This document shows positions 17,213-27,504 of a DNA stretch of 64,000 nt, in pieces. Origin of the DNA: Tolypothrix bouteillei VB521301 (GTDB lineage: Bacteria > Cyanobacteriota > Cyanobacteriia > Cyanobacteriales > Nostocaceae); NCBI RefSeq assembly GCF_000760695.4, contig NZ_JHEG04000001.1, positions 7,216,478 through 7,280,477 of the forward strand, given 5' to 3'. A model generated the notes under the pieces. The model worked only from the letters and a program-made list of their open reading frames with translations, ran no database searches and was not told the origin of the DNA. Made by a program: the position numbers and the translations under genes. The first letter of the stretch is position 1, and every line of letters starts with the position of its first letter.

Positions 17213-18244
17213 GTGATTCACCAACACTCGGAAACTATTCTTAACGAGCCATTTGAACAAACATCAGAACGGGGCTATTCATTTACCTGGTTCGATTGGT
17301 TTTGTCTGTGGTATCCTCCTGGTTGGCTCATTCTATTTAACCGACACTGGCAACACTATCACGCAGATCCGGAAGGTTGGAATTGGCTGGAATATATTTT
17401 GTTTCTCATTCCTGGAGGGTTCTACATAGCATTATTTATTCGTTGGTTGCGTCTTGGTTGTCGTTCCCCAAAGAGTGAGACGGTTGAATTTGACCCCATT
17501 TATCAACAAGCATTTCGAGATGAAATTCTTGCTCCCATCGTGAAATATTATTTTCGGGGTGAGTTACAACAAATTGAAAATTTGCCGCAAACGGGATCGG
17601 TCATTGTGGCAATGAATCACGCAGGAATGTGTTTTCCTTGGGATATTGTCACGCTAGGTTACCTTTTAAGTAAAACAAGAGGATGGGTGGTACAACCGTT
17701 AGCTGGGGTATCTTTATTCGATCATGCTTGGATACATTGGTGGCTACCACCTGGATGGACAAAGATTTTAGGTGCTGTCAGAGCAGAGTTAGATGATTTT
17801 GAAGCTGCAGTACAAGAACAAAAAATTCTCCTGTATGCGCCAGAAGGATTGCGCGGACCAAGAAAAGGTTGGGGAAAACGCTATCAATTGGAAACGTTTG
17901 ATTTGAGTTTTATTCGGCTCAGCCAGCGCTATGAAATTCCTATATTGCCTGTAATATGCATTGGTAATGAAAACTTACACCCTTGGACATGGAATATTAG
18001 AAAGCTACAAAAGCTATTAAATTTGCCTTTTTTGCCTATCTCACCTTTAATGCCAATATTTATTCTTTTTCCTTCAATGGGAGTTTGGGCAATGAGGGGT
18101 CGCTTGCGTTATTTTATTCAGCCTTTGTATGCAGTAGAAGGCGATAGTGATGGTATAGAAAGAGCAGTTGCTTATCAAAAAGCACAACAGTTAAAAGAAA
18201 AGATACAAGCTCAAATCATTCAAATATTAAGGGTCTGTAGATGA
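17213..18244 (+). CDS. PlsC-like glycerolipid acyltransferase
   Basis: The 343-residue protein starts at GTG 17213. Two hydrophobic stretches (about 25-45 and 60-80) anchor it to a membrane. The acyltransferase box is VAMNHAGMCFPWDIV, the NHxxxxxWD variant of HxxxxD, near residue 140. LYAPEGLRGPRKGWGKRY is the PEG motif that binds glycerol phosphate, and ILPVICIGNENLHPW is the third motif. It should transfer acyl chains to a glycerolipid or related acceptor, but differs from canonical PlsC by its long N-terminal membrane region. The gene is monocistronic. Confidence 0.78.
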   Translation: MIHQHSETILNEPFEQTSERGYSFTWFDWFCLWYPPGWLILFNRHWQHYHADPEGWNWLEYILFLIPGGFYIALFIRWLRLGCRSPKSETVEFDPIYQQAFRDEILAPIVKYYFRGELQQIENLPQTGSVIVAMNHAGMCFPWDIVTLGYLLSKTRGWVVQPLAGVSLFDHAWIHWWLPPGWTKILGAVRAELDDFEAAVQEQKILLYAPEGLRGPRKGWGKRYQLETFDLSFIRLSQRYEIPILPVICIGNENLHPWTWNIRKLQKLLNLPFLPISPLMPIFILFPSMGVWAMRGRLRYFIQPLYAVEGDSDGIERAVAYQKAQQLKEKIQAQIIQILRVCR

Positions 18245-18512
18245 GTATTGAAAAGCCCTGTTCCATCGCTATCTAACTTAAGATATTGGTGCAGGATACT
18301 GCGCTCGCCGTGACGTGGGATTTTCTGACCCGTGTTGGGAGCGATCGAGCTACCTGTGAAACACAAAATAAATTGGACTTATCAACATATTGCGATGAGA
18401 TATTGAAAATCATGACAAATATGTGAAAGATTTTTGACTTGGGATATCTTAAACTGACCTTGAGTAATTTTTACCAAATTTAAGGTAGCTTTTACCTTAA
18501 AGGAGTAAGCAT

Positions 18513-19259
18513 ATGACCGCTCAAGCCAAAATCGTCGCGATTGTTACAGGCGCTTCCAGAGGTATTGGAGCCGAGATTGCTAAAAAACTTGCTTCCAATG
18601 GTTTCGCTGTGGTGGTTAACTACGCTGGTAATAAGCAAAAAGCAGATGAAGTTGTGAATGCCATCAAAGCTACGGGAGGAGAAGCAATCTCAGTTCAAGG
18701 GGATGTATCTAACTCCAAAGATATTGCCTATTTATTTGATACCGCCGAACGGGAATTCGGTGGCATTGATGTCTTGGTAAATAACGCGGGTATTCAAACC
18801 CCAACAGCTATTAATATTGCCGATACTGACGATGAATTGTATGACCGGATTTTCAATACAAATACTCGCGGTACATTCTTTCTTTTGCGACAAGCTGCCA
18901 AGAGATTGCGTGAAGGCGGACATATCGTTAACTTTTCAACCAGTGCGGTTGGTCTAGCTATGCCCGGTTATGGCGTGTATGCAGCCTCAAAGGCTGCTGT
19001 TGAAATCTTTACTAACATTATGGCTAAGGAACTCAGGGGACGAAATATTACTGTCAATGCTGTTGCACCCGGACCTACCGCTACGGATCTGTTTTATCAG
19101 GGTAAGTCTGAGGAATTGATCCAGAAATTTGCTCAACAAGCACCGCTAGAGCGATTGGGACAACCAGAAGATATTGCTAACGCTGTTGCTTTCTTAGTGA
19201 GTCCTGCAGGAAGTTGGATTAACGGTCAAACTATCCGTGTAAATGGCGGTATTGTTTAG
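18513..19259 (+). CDS. Short-chain dehydrogenase/reductase (3-oxoacyl-ACP reductase-like)
   Basis: The 248-residue classical SDR has the TGASRGIG cofactor loop (12-19), NNAG at 90-93, a Ser at 142/144, the catalytic YxxxK as Y156/K160, and PG..T (PGPTATDLF). ATG 18513 has an AAAGGAG ribosome site eight bases upstream. The closest well-known class is FabG-like, but many such stand-alone SDRs are general NADP(H)-dependent reductases, and this one is not beside fatty-acid genes. It is followed by a long perfect hairpin. Confidence 0.88.
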   Translation: MTAQAKIVAIVTGASRGIGAEIAKKLASNGFAVVVNYAGNKQKADEVVNAIKATGGEAISVQGDVSNSKDIAYLFDTAEREFGGIDVLVNNAGIQTPTAINIADTDDELYDRIFNTNTRGTFFLLRQAAKRLREGGHIVNFSTSAVGLAMPGYGVYAASKAAVEIFTNIMAKELRGRNITVNAVAPGPTATDLFYQGKSEELIQKFAQQAPLERLGQPEDIANAVAFLVSPAGSWINGQTIRVNGGIV

Positions 19260-19263
19260 TTGC

Positions 19264-19312
19264 TCTCATTGTTCTCGTTCTCAGGCTCCCCCTAGGAACG
19301 AGAACAATGAGA
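19264..19312. terminator. Bidirectional terminator hairpin, 17-bp perfect stem
   Basis: Arms at 19264-19280 and 19296-19312 pair perfectly around a 15-nt loop. It lies between the convergent SDR and response-regulator genes, within a few bases of both stops. It lacks a long T run, but stem strength and position fit a shared terminator. Confidence 0.75.
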
Positions 19313-19314
19313 AA

Positions 19315-20016
19315 CTATGGGAGCGCTTCAGGTATTGACGTTCCAAAGCGGTACCCTTTGCCATAAACAGTGTGAATTAAAGGGGTTTCACCTGTCTGTT
19401 CAATCTTCCGCCGTAGCAAACGAATCAGTGCAGCGATCACATTACTGCTAGGTTGTTCGCCATCCTCCCACAAATGTTGCAAAATCTGCGCGTGAGTCAG
19501 CAATTGCCCGGAATTTTCCATAAAATACTGCAAAAGCTGGCTTTCCTTTTCAGAAAGTTCGATGGCTCTTCCCTGACGATAAGCAACTTGGTTATCGCTA
19601 TCGAATTCCAAATCGGCAACAGTTAACTTTTGAGTGGTTGCATTATAAGGCTGCGAACTAGAACGACGCAACAAAGCCCGAACTCGTGCCAATAATTCGC
19701 GCAATTCAAACGGTTTCACCAAATAATCATCTGCACCGACATCTAAACCTTGAACTCGGTCATCTAGAGTATCCTTAGCAGTCAGAAACAGAACGGGAGT
19801 GGTTTTCCCTTCGCGTCGCAATTCCTGACAAATCTCTAATCCTGTCTTCCCCGGAAGCATCCAATCTAAAATCAGCAGATCGTAGTGACCATCTTGTACC
19901 AATTGGCTACCGCTTGTTCCATCATAAACAGCATCAACACTGTATCCCTCACGAGTAAGCACGCGAGTCAAAGGGTCTGTGAGTTCAATTTCATCATCAA
20001 CTACCAAAATTCGCAT
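19315..20016 (-). CDS. OmpR/PhoB-family response regulator
   Basis: The 233-residue protein has a receiver domain (1-120) with acidic pocket D7-D8, phospho-acceptor D51 in LILDWMLPG, T in FLTAKD and K in YLVKPFE. A winged-helix DNA-binding domain follows (about 130-225: LTVADLEFDSDNQVAYRQG, LSEKESQLLQYFMEN, VYGKGYRFG). No kinase gene is adjacent, so its partner is elsewhere. It is divergent from hisG. Targets cannot be inferred. Confidence 0.92.
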   Translation of the reverse strand: MRILVVDDEIELTDPLTRVLTREGYSVDAVYDGTSGSQLVQDGHYDLLILDWMLPGKTGLEICQELRREGKTTPVLFLTAKDTLDDRVQGLDVGADDYLVKPFELRELLARVRALLRRSSSQPYNATTQKLTVADLEFDSDNQVAYRQGRAIELSEKESQLLQYFMENSGQLLTHAQILQHLWEDGEQPSSNVIAALIRLLRRKIEQTGETPLIHTVYGKGYRFGTSIPEALP

Positions 20017-20138
20017 ATCACGTATTATTTTGGATTTGGATTTTCGATTTTGGATTTTGGGTTGAAAAATATGTTCGGGAAACTGATATCCTACAAATTT
20101 GAGCGCTAAATAGTAACCTCCTCAACTAAAATCCCCAT

Positions 20139-20789
20139 ATGCTAACTGTTGCACTGCCAAAAGGCGAACTTCTTAAAAATAGCATCCACATACTGCAAGA
20201 TGTGGGATTGGACTTTAGTGCTTTTTTAGATTCAGGTAACCGCCAACTTCAGATTACTGACTCTAGCGGACAAGCCAAAGGGCTACTGGTACGGGCACAA
20301 GATGTACCGGTTTATGTAGAATACGGTCAGGCACAGTTGGGTATTGTTGGTTACGACGTATTGCGGGAGAAAAAACCGCAAGTCGCGCATCTAGTTGATT
20401 TACAGTTCGGACATTGTCGAATGTCGGTGGCGGTGAAAAAATCAAGCCCTTATCGTTCGGCATTGGAGTTACCCCCTCACGGTCGAGTCGCTTCAAAGTA
20501 TGTCAACTGTGCTCGTGAATATTTTTACAGCTTGGATTTTCCTGTAGAAATTGTACCGTTATCCGGTTCTGTGGAACTAGGTCCGATTACGGGAATGTCT
20601 GAGGCGATCGTCGATTTAGTCTCTACAGGAAGAACTTTGCGCGAGAATGGGTTGGTTGAGATTGCAACTCTGTATGAAAGTACGGCTAGGTTAATTGCCC
20701 ATCCTTTGAGTTACCGCCTCAATACAGGTCATTTACTTGAGTTAGTTGAGAAATTACGCCTGTCAGTTCTCTCGACGATCGCAGTATAG
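20139..20789 (+). CDS. hisG: ATP phosphoribosyltransferase, short form
   Basis: The 216-residue protein matches the short HisG form: [15 protein letters not shown] at the start, [17 protein letters not shown], and the phosphoribosyl-binding loop [31 protein letters not shown]. It catalyses the first step of histidine synthesis. The regulatory C-terminal domain of long forms is absent, so by family knowledge it needs a separate HisZ subunit, which is not in this window. No other his gene is nearby. Confidence 0.95.
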   Translation: MLTVALPKGELLKNSIHILQDVGLDFSAFLDSGNRQLQITDSSGQAKGLLVRAQDVPVYVEYGQAQLGIVGYDVLREKKPQVAHLVDLQFGHCRMSVAVKKSSPYRSALELPPHGRVASKYVNCAREYFYSLDFPVEIVPLSGSVELGPITGMSEAIVDLVSTGRTLRENGLVEIATLYESTARLIAHPLSYRLNTGHLLELVEKLRLSVLSTIAV

Positions 20790-20845
20790 ATGATTCATTT
20801 TCTTTGAACTCAGTGGGTAGATCGGGGCAAATGAAAATTGTAAAG

Positions 20846-20885
20846 CTAGCTCGGCATTGTCGCTTTTAAGCCAGACAATGTCGGG
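20846..20885. terminator. Stem-loop downstream of hisG
   Basis: CGGCATTGTC pairs with GACAATGTCG (one G-U pair) about 60-95 bp beyond the hisG stop. No T run follows directly. It is a probable 3'-end structure. Confidence 0.45.
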
Positions 20886-21073
20886 CACGTATCTGTATTT
20901 TTATAAAAATAATTATTACAATATATATATGTTGCGTTAACAATAAGAGTAAAAAAGATCCGCTAATAGTGTTAAAACTTAAAATAACTTTCAAAATACA
21001 AAGATCGGCCACTTTCGCAAGCTATAAATAGAGCAAACTACAGAGTTATTTCTGTAAATTTATTTAAAGATTT

Positions 21074-24022
21074 ATGAAACTCCAGACAAGTTATGACGAA
21101 ACGGCGAGGTTAGAAGCCCTGCGCCAATATCAAATTCTCGATACCGAACCCGAAGAAGCATACGACAATATTGCCAAGCTAGCTGCCTTCATTTGTGACG
21201 CTCCTATTGTTTTGGTCAATTTTATTGATAGGGATCGCCAATGGTTTAAGGCAAAAATAGGTATTGACTTTACAGAAGTCCCTCGAAGCGTAGGTTTGTC
21301 TTACCTGTGCCAAGACAACCAAGATGTGGTAGTTGTCTGTGACACTCATGCGGATGAAGAGCTAGCAAAGAATCCAGTTGTTGTATCCTACCCTCATGCC
21401 AGGTTTTATGCAGGAGTTCCCTTAATGACTCCTAAGGGAGAGATGGTGGGTACTCTCTGTGTGATCGATCGCGTTCCCAGAGAACTGCACCAGCAACAGA
21501 TAGAAGCTCTCAAAGCTTTAAGCCGCCAAGTTATCAGTCAACTGGAACTCAGACGCAATCTAACTGATGTATGCCGTTTTGCAGATGAACTTCAACTGAC
21601 GCAGGAAAAACTAGCACACAGTGAAAATCTTCTCCGTACAATTGTTCAATCAGAACCAGAGTGTGTCAAATTACTTGCCAAGGATGGTACTCTACTGGAG
21701 ATGAACCCAGCAGGGCTGGCAATGATTGAGGCTGATTGTCTCAATCAAGTTGTGGGAAAATGTATCTATCCCCTAATTGCCCCCGACCACCGTCAAGCAT
21801 TTATCGATCTCACAAATAAGGTGTTTCAAGGTGAATCGGGGATACTGGAATTTGAACTTATTGGCTTGAAGGAAAAGCGTTGTTGGTTGGAAACTCACGC
21901 CGTTCCCTTGCGTAATTCTGAGGGAGATATCATTTCGCTGTTAGCAGTTACTCGCGATACGACCGCTCGCAAACAAGCAGAACAAGAACGTCAAAAACTT
22001 CTAGAACGAGAACAAATAGCACGGGAACAAAGTGAAGTCGCTCAACGCGAAGCAGAAGACGCCCGAAACCAGAGCATAAAAATATTGGAGAGTATTACTG
22101 ATGCTTTCTTTGCCCTAGATAAAGATTGGCGTTTTATTTATATCAATCGACAAGCAGAACGATTGTTACAAAGCAAGCGGGAAGAATTACTCGGTCATTC
22201 AGTATGGGATAAGTTTTCTGAAGCAGTTGATTCTACTTTTTATCACGAATATCACAAAGCAGTAGCCCAACAGGTCAGTGTTTCTTTTGAAGCATTCTAT
22301 CCACCCCGAAATACTTGGTTTGAAGTCCATGCTTATCCTACTAGCGAAGGGCTTTCCGTATATTTTCAAGACATTACTCAGCGCAAGTACGCTGAAATAG
22401 CGCTGCGAGAAAGTGAAGAACGGTGGCAATTGGCTCTAAGGGGCAATAATGATGGGATTTGGGACTGGAATATCAAAACGAATGAAGTGTTTTTCTCTCA
22501 GCGTTGGAAGGAAATGCTGGGGTATGAAGATCGTGAAGTTGGCAATTATCTGGATGAGTGGAAGAAACGAATTCATCCTGATGATTTAAACAGGGTTATG
22601 GAAGTGATAAAGAATCACTTTGCAAAAAAGATGCCCTACTATATCAGCGAACATCGAATACAGTGCAAAGACGGTTCTTATAAATGGATTTTAGATAGAG
22701 GTCAAGCACTTTGGGATGAGGCTGGTAATGTCTTGCGAATGGTAGGTTCTCACACAGATATTACAGAACGAAAGCTAGCAGAAGAAGAATTAAAGCACCA
22801 AAACAGGCGATCGCAACTTTTTGCGGAAATCACCTTAAAGATTCGCCAATCATTACAAATTGAGGAAATTCTGCAAACAGCAGTCACGGAAGTTCAAAAA
22901 CTGCTAAAAGCAGATCGAGTTCTTGTCTTCCGTCTTTGGGCAGAGGGTGCAGGGACTGTCATGCAAGAGGCTGTTTTGCCCGGATTTCCTGTAGTTTTGG
23001 GAAAAAATCTTCACGATCCCTGCTTTGGTAAAGACTATCAAGAACCATACTCTCAAGGAAGAGTGAGTGCAATTAGCGATATTGAAACAGCAGGTATCCA
23101 AGATTGCCACAGACAATTCCTCGCACAATTTGGTGTAAAATCTAATCTTGTTGTACCAATACTGCAACGGGAAAATTTATGGGGTTTGCTAATTGCTCAT
23201 CAATGCGATCGCCCGCGAAATTGGAGCAATGTAGAGATTGAGTTATTAAAGCAGTTAGCCGATCAAATTGGTATTGCTTTATCACAAGCGCATCTATTGG
23301 AACAAGAAACCCACCAACGTCAGGAACTCCTTCGTTCCAATGCCGAACTAGAACAATTTGCATACGTTGCTTCTCACGATTTGCAAGAACCATTGCGAAT
23401 GGTTACGAGTTACCTACAGCTTTTGGAGAGACGCTACAAAGAGAAACTAGACGGTCAAGCTCATGAGTTTATAGCTTATGCGGTGGATGGGGCGCATCGA
23501 ATGCAAAAACTCATTCAGGATTTATTGAGTTATTCCCGTGTCAGCACTCGCGCCCAGCCTTTTAAATTAGTTAAGTGTCAGTCTCTTGTCAAGAGCGCTC
23601 TTACCAATCTCAAAATAGCCATAGAAGAAAGTGGTGCTGTTATCACCCAGGATTCATTACCTGAAGTTATGGCAGATCCCACACAACTGACACAGCTGTT
23701 TCAAAATCTGATTGGAAATGCCATCAAATTTCGCAGCAAGCAAACACCTCAAATTCATATTGGAGTTGAACGTATAGAAGAAAAATGGCGATTTGCCGTC
23801 AAAGACAATGGAATTGGCATTGAACCCCAGTATGCCGAGCGAATTTTTATTATTTTCCAAAGATTGCACACTAGAGATAAGTATCCCGGCACTGGTATTG
23901 GACTGGCAATATGTAAGAAAATTGTGGAACGTCACGGTGGAAACATCTGGGTTGAGTCACAACCAGAACAGGGTACAACTTTCTTCTTTACTATCCCCGA
24001 TAGAACAGGAAATCGATTGTGA
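21074..24022 (+). CDS. GAF-PAS-PAS-PAS-GAF sensor histidine kinase with cyanobacteriochrome-like GAF
   Basis: The 982-residue soluble kinase has these domains: GAF (about 20-165), three PAS domains (about 190-305, 335-440, 450-570), a phytochrome-type GAF (about 575-740), HisKA with His768 in [11 protein letters not shown], and HATPase_c with [15 protein letters not shown] and GTGIGLAI. The second GAF holds C650 in a DPCF motif and C678 in a DCH motif, 28 residues apart, the geometry of DXCF cyanobacteriochromes. It also has LVVPIL...[10 protein letters not shown]. Bilin binding is inferred, not shown. The stop overlaps the next frame; the Rcp1-like regulator begins 15 bp later. Phytochrome-class kinase plus Rcp1-like partner is a known pairing. 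Confidence 0.9.
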   Translation: MKLQTSYDETARLEALRQYQILDTEPEEAYDNIAKLAAFICDAPIVLVNFIDRDRQWFKAKIGIDFTEVPRSVGLSYLCQDNQDVVVVCDTHADEELAKNPVVVSYPHARFYAGVPLMTPKGEMVGTLCVIDRVPRELHQQQIEALKALSRQVISQLELRRNLTDVCRFADELQLTQEKLAHSENLLRTIVQSEPECVKLLAKDGTLLEMNPAGLAMIEADCLNQVVGKCIYPLIAPDHRQAFIDLTNKVFQGESGILEFELIGLKEKRCWLETHAVPLRNSEGDIISLLAVTRDTTARKQAEQERQKLLEREQIAREQSEVAQREAEDARNQSIKILESITDAFFALDKDWRFIYINRQAERLLQSKREELLGHSVWDKFSEAVDSTFYHEYHKAVAQQVSVSFEAFYPPRNTWFEVHAYPTSEGLSVYFQDITQRKYAEIALRESEERWQLALRGNNDGIWDWNIKTNEVFFSQRWKEMLGYEDREVGNYLDEWKKRIHPDDLNRVMEVIKNHFAKKMPYYISEHRIQCKDGSYKWILDRGQALWDEAGNVLRMVGSHTDITERKLAEEELKHQNRRSQLFAEITLKIRQSLQIEEILQTAVTEVQKLLKADRVLVFRLWAEGAGTVMQEAVLPGFPVVLGKNLHDPCFGKDYQEPYSQGRVSAISDIETAGIQDCHRQFLAQFGVKSNLVVPILQRENLWGLLIAHQCDRPRNWSNVEIELLKQLADQIGIALSQAHLLEQETHQRQELLRSNAELEQFAYVASHDLQEPLRMVTSYLQLLERRYKEKLDGQAHEFIAYAVDGAHRMQKLIQDLLSYSRVSTRAQPFKLVKCQSLVKSALTNLKIAIEESGAVITQDSLPEVMADPTQLTQLFQNLIGNAIKFRSKQTPQIHIGVERIEEKWRFAVKDNGIGIEPQYAERIFIIFQRLHTRDKYPGTGIGLAICKKIVERHGGNIWVESQPEQGTTFFFTIPDRTGNRL

Positions 24023-24036
24023 GTATAGAAATAGTT

Positions 24037-24462
24037 ATGCCTATTGAGGTTTTGCTTGTAGAAGACAATCCCGGCGATGTGCAATTGACCCAGATTGCTC
24101 TGGAAGATAGCAAAATCTCCGTGAACTTAAATGTAGCACGCGATGGCGTTGAAGCTATGGCATTTTTACGCAAAGAAGGTCAGTATAAAATAGTACCTAC
24201 ACCCGATATTATTTTACTCGATCTCAATTTGCCTAGAAAAGATGGGCGAGAAGTGCTAGCAGAAATAAAAGAAGATAGAATTCTTAGAAGAATTCCAGTG
24301 GTCGTTCTAACCACATCTGGTTCGGAAGAAGATGTACTTAGAGCCTACAATCTTTGTGCAAACTGTTACATTACCAAACCCGTTGACTTTGACCAATTCG
24401 TTAAAATCGTACATTCTATCGAAAGTTTCTGGTTTACTGTCGTCAAATTACCACAAGAGTGA
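24037..24462 (+). CDS. Rcp1-like single-domain response regulator
   Basis: From ATG 24037 ([18 protein letters not shown]) the protein is 141 residues, a lone receiver of the Rcp1 class that partners cyanobacterial phytochromes. It has the EDNPGD acidic pocket, D62 in [14 protein letters not shown] in VVLTTSG and K in YITKPVD. A GTG at 24019 in the same frame overlaps the kinase stop but has no better ribosome site. With no output domain, it should relay phosphate from the upstream kinase to another protein. Confidence 0.92.
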   Translation: MPIEVLLVEDNPGDVQLTQIALEDSKISVNLNVARDGVEAMAFLRKEGQYKIVPTPDIILLDLNLPRKDGREVLAEIKEDRILRRIPVVVLTTSGSEEDVLRAYNLCANCYITKPVDFDQFVKIVHSIESFWFTVVKLPQE

Positions 24463-24560
24463 GGAAGGGGGGAGTGGGGAAGTGGGAAAGTGGGGGAAAA
24501 TAGGGATATAGGGACTAGCGATTGGGGATTGGGAAATTAATTACCATTTCCCCAATTACC
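24463..24560. repeat. G-rich low-complexity intergenic repeat
   Basis: Runs such as gggggagtggggaagtggga and gggatatagggac precede an inverted 'ggggattgggaaatta...taccatttcccc' pair (stem about 24525-24556). This is repeat-type sequence of the same flavour as the insert at 11317-11390. No gene. Confidence 0.55.
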
Positions 24561-24617
24561 TTTCCATTCCTTCTTGTATAAGCAGTTAAAAATGACTACT
24601 AACCACTAACCAACATA

Positions 24618-26861
24618 ATGAAAGTTTTATTAGTTGAAGATAACCCTGGAGATGTTCGGCTGTTGCAGGAATTTTTATTAGAAGTTCCATCTGTTGAATT
24701 TGTGCTGAAACAGGTACAACAGTTAGATGAAGCACTCAAATCTCTGGAAGAAGAAAGTTTTGATGTCATTTTGCTAGACTTATTACTGCCAGATAGCCAG
24801 GGATTAGAAACATTTGTGAAAATCCACTGTCAAACTCCTGCGATTCCCGTGATTGTTTTGACAGGTTTTAATGATGAAAACCTGGCTATTAATGCAATGC
24901 AGCAAGGGGCCCAAGATTATTTGGTCAAGGGACAGGTGAATGGCGATTTACTGTTCCGTTCCATGCGCTATGCAATTGAACGTCAGCGCACGGAAGAAGC
25001 TTTAAGACAGAGTGAAGAACGATTTCGGGTTGCTTTGAAGAACTCTCCTATCTTTGTATTTAACCAAGACAAAGAACTGCGCTACACCTGGGTTTACAAT
25101 CCAATTTTTGGGTTGACGGCTGAAGAAATTTTGGGCAAATGCGACTCAGATTTTATTTGGGGTGACGATGGCGAACGTCTTAAAGAAATGAAACTAGGTG
25201 TCATTGCTACAGGAATGGGAATCAGGGAAGAAGTTTCCATTGCAACAACCCAAGGAACTCGGTATTACGATCTGACTGTCGAACCATTGTATAATGAGTC
25301 CCATGAAATTGTAGGTATCACTTGTGCCTGCATTGACATTAACGAGCATAAATTGGCTGAAGAAAAGATTCGCCAACAAGCTGCTTTACTTGATGTGACA
25401 ACTGATGCAATTTTTGTTAGAGATTTAGACAATCGTGTTTTATTCTGGAACAAAGGTGCGGAAAATTTGTATGGCTGGCTTTCTAAAGAAGCATGTGGAG
25501 AAGATGCTAGCAAGTTTTTGTACAATGAAACGCCACCAGAAGAGGAAGCCGCTTTTGCAAGCGTCACTCGTAAAGGCAAGTGGCAGGGTGAAATGACTAA
25601 ATTGACGAAGAACAATAAGGAAATCCTTGTAGAGAGCCGTTGGACTTTAGTCTGCGATCGCTATGGCAAGCCCAATTCAATTCTTACTGTAGATACGGAT
25701 ATTTCAGAAAAGAAGCTTTTGGAATCTCAATTATTTCGTACTCAACGCTTGGAAAGTATTGGAACTTTAGCAAGCGGTATTGCTCACGACTTAAACAATA
25801 TATTAACACCTATTCTAGCAGTCGCGCAACTATTACCCCTAAAGTACCCCGATATTTACGAGCAGGATATGCACCTGTTAGAAATCTTAGAAGATAGTGC
25901 CAAACGGGGTGCCGATTTAGTCAAACAAGTTTTGTCTTTTGCACGGGGTGTTGAAGGAAAGCGCATTACTTTACAGCTGAGACACTTAATTAAAGAAGTG
26001 ATCGCTATTCTCAAAGAAACATTCCCCAAATCTGTAGAAGTCCGAACAGATATACAACAAGATTTATGGATGGTGTCTGGTGATAGTACGCAACTGCATC
26101 AGGTACTCATGAACCTTTGTGTTAACGCCCGCGATGCCATGCCCAACGGTGGTACTTTAAGTATCTCTGCCGAAAATTTGTTTGTCGATGAAAATTATGC
26201 TCGCATGCATCTAGAGGCAAAAACCGGACCTTACACAGTCATTACTGTTTCGGATACTGGGGTTGGTATTTCTTCTGAAATTATAGACAGAATTTTTGAA
26301 CCATTTTTCACGACTAAGGAACAAGGCAAAGGCACTGGTTTGGGGCTATCGACGGTCATTGGTATTGTGAAAAGTCACGGTGGATTTGTGAATGTGTATA
26401 GTGAAGTTGGCTCTGGAACTCGCTTTAAGGTATACTTTCCTGCGGTTGAGGAAATAGAAACAGAGGTAGCACCGGAAGTTGAGGTATTAACAGGTCATGG
26501 AGAACTCATTTTAGTCGTAGACGATGAACCGTCGATTCAAGAAATTACCAAAGCATCTTTAGAAGCATACAACTATAAGATTTTGACAGCAAATGATGGT
26601 GTGGAAGCGATCGCCCTCTATGCCCAGTATAAGGATACAATCCGTGTCGTGTTGATGGATATGATGTTACCTTTACTGGATGGTTTAACGGCTATCCGTA
26701 CCATTCAAAAAATCAACCCACACGTGAAAGTGATTGCTACAAGTGGGCTGATGTCTAGCAGCAAGCTAGCAGCTGCTACTGGTAATGGTGTTCAGAAATT
26801 TTTGCCCAAGCCTTATACTGTTAAAGAATTATTGTATGCTTTGCAGACAGTGCTTGGTTGA
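24618..26861 (+). CDS. Hybrid histidine kinase: receiver-PAS-PAS-HisKA-HATPase-receiver
   Basis: The 747-residue soluble protein has an N-terminal receiver (1-125, [20 protein letters not shown], phospho-acceptor near D56), then two PAS domains (about 135-250, 255-370). HisKA follows with His390 in [13 protein letters not shown], the NtrB-like subgroup, and HATPase_c with [16 protein letters not shown] and [11 protein letters not shown]-terminal receiver (about 628-745) has [18 protein letters not shown] and LPKPY. It lies 155 bp after the Rcp1-like gene on the same strand and probably extends that pathway into a phosphorelay. No membrane span, so the signal is cytoplasmic or passed by phosphotransfer. 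Confidence 0.92.
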   Translation: MKVLLVEDNPGDVRLLQEFLLEVPSVEFVLKQVQQLDEALKSLEEESFDVILLDLLLPDSQGLETFVKIHCQTPAIPVIVLTGFNDENLAINAMQQGAQDYLVKGQVNGDLLFRSMRYAIERQRTEEALRQSEERFRVALKNSPIFVFNQDKELRYTWVYNPIFGLTAEEILGKCDSDFIWGDDGERLKEMKLGVIATGMGIREEVSIATTQGTRYYDLTVEPLYNESHEIVGITCACIDINEHKLAEEKIRQQAALLDVTTDAIFVRDLDNRVLFWNKGAENLYGWLSKEACGEDASKFLYNETPPEEEAAFASVTRKGKWQGEMTKLTKNNKEILVESRWTLVCDRYGKPNSILTVDTDISEKKLLESQLFRTQRLESIGTLASGIAHDLNNILTPILAVAQLLPLKYPDIYEQDMHLLEILEDSAKRGADLVKQVLSFARGVEGKRITLQLRHLIKEVIAILKETFPKSVEVRTDIQQDLWMVSGDSTQLHQVLMNLCVNARDAMPNGGTLSISAENLFVDENYARMHLEAKTGPYTVITVSDTGVGISSEIIDRIFEPFFTTKEQGKGTGLGLSTVIGIVKSHGGFVNVYSEVGSGTRFKVYFPAVEEIETEVAPEVEVLTGHGELILVVDDEPSIQEITKASLEAYNYKILTANDGVEAIALYAQYKDTIRVVLMDMMLPLLDGLTAIRTIQKINPHVKVIATSGLMSSSKLAAATGNGVQKFLPKPYTVKELLYALQTVLG

Positions 26862-26906
26862 GTCAGAAACTCTACTCTCGCTCCGATGGCTCCGCCTTCT
26901 GTAAGA

Positions 26907-27425
26907 CTACAGAGTATTATTTGCTTGCCACTCATCTCTGGTAATAGCGTAGTATACCACATCATGACCGTAGTAGCGAGTTGATTTTTGATACGTCATG
27001 CCGACTTTTTGGATAACCCTGACTGAGGCGGTGTTTTCAGGTTTTGCGATCGCTACAATTCGCTCTAGCTTTGCTTCCAAAAATCCATATTTCAAAGTTG
27101 CTTTTGACGCTTCTGTAGCAATTCCCCGATTCCAATAAGATTTATCAAAGACGTAGCCGAGCTCAACTTCAGAAGTATTGTCCAAAAAACCAAGCCCGCA
27201 ACGACCGATAATTTTTCCACTTTCTCGCTCGACCACAGCCCACATCCCGAAGTTATGTTGCTGCCAATGTTGGATCTGCTTGGACAAGCTTGCTTGAGTT
27301 TGTTCCCTTGTTCTCATAGAGAGATATTTCATGACCTCAGCATCGCTATAAAGACGATACAAATCTTGAAAATCGTTTTGACTAAAGTGTCTGAGTCGCA
27401 ATCGTGCTGTCTCAATCTCCGGCAT
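26907..27425 (-). CDS. GNAT-family N-acetyltransferase (RimJ/RimL type)
   Basis: The 172-residue protein starts with ETARLRLRHFSQNDFQDLYRLYSDAEVMKYL, typical of RimJ/RimL-like acetyltransferases. It continues with GKIIGRCGLGFLD, VELGYVFDKSYWNRGIATEAS (acetyl-CoA pyrophosphate loop with W.RGIATEA) and ENTASVRVIQKVGM near the end. The acceptor is unknown; relatives modify ribosomal proteins or small molecules. It is divergent from the ABC exporter. Confidence 0.88.
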   Translation of the reverse strand: MPEIETARLRLRHFSQNDFQDLYRLYSDAEVMKYLSMRTREQTQASLSKQIQHWQQHNFGMWAVVERESGKIIGRCGLGFLDNTSEVELGYVFDKSYWNRGIATEASKATLKYGFLEAKLERIVAIAKPENTASVRVIQKVGMTYQKSTRYYGHDVVYYAITRDEWQANNTL

Positions 27426-27504
27426 GGTGTCAAGGTACTAATAGAAACACTACATTGGTAAGGCGCTATCTTTGTTATGTAAAAATTAATATAATCTTTG
27501 TATT

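Noticed and set aside
19315..20016. Naming the OmpR-type regulator RppA or NblR
   Set aside because: The sequence lacks features I could use to separate these from other OmpR-type regulators.
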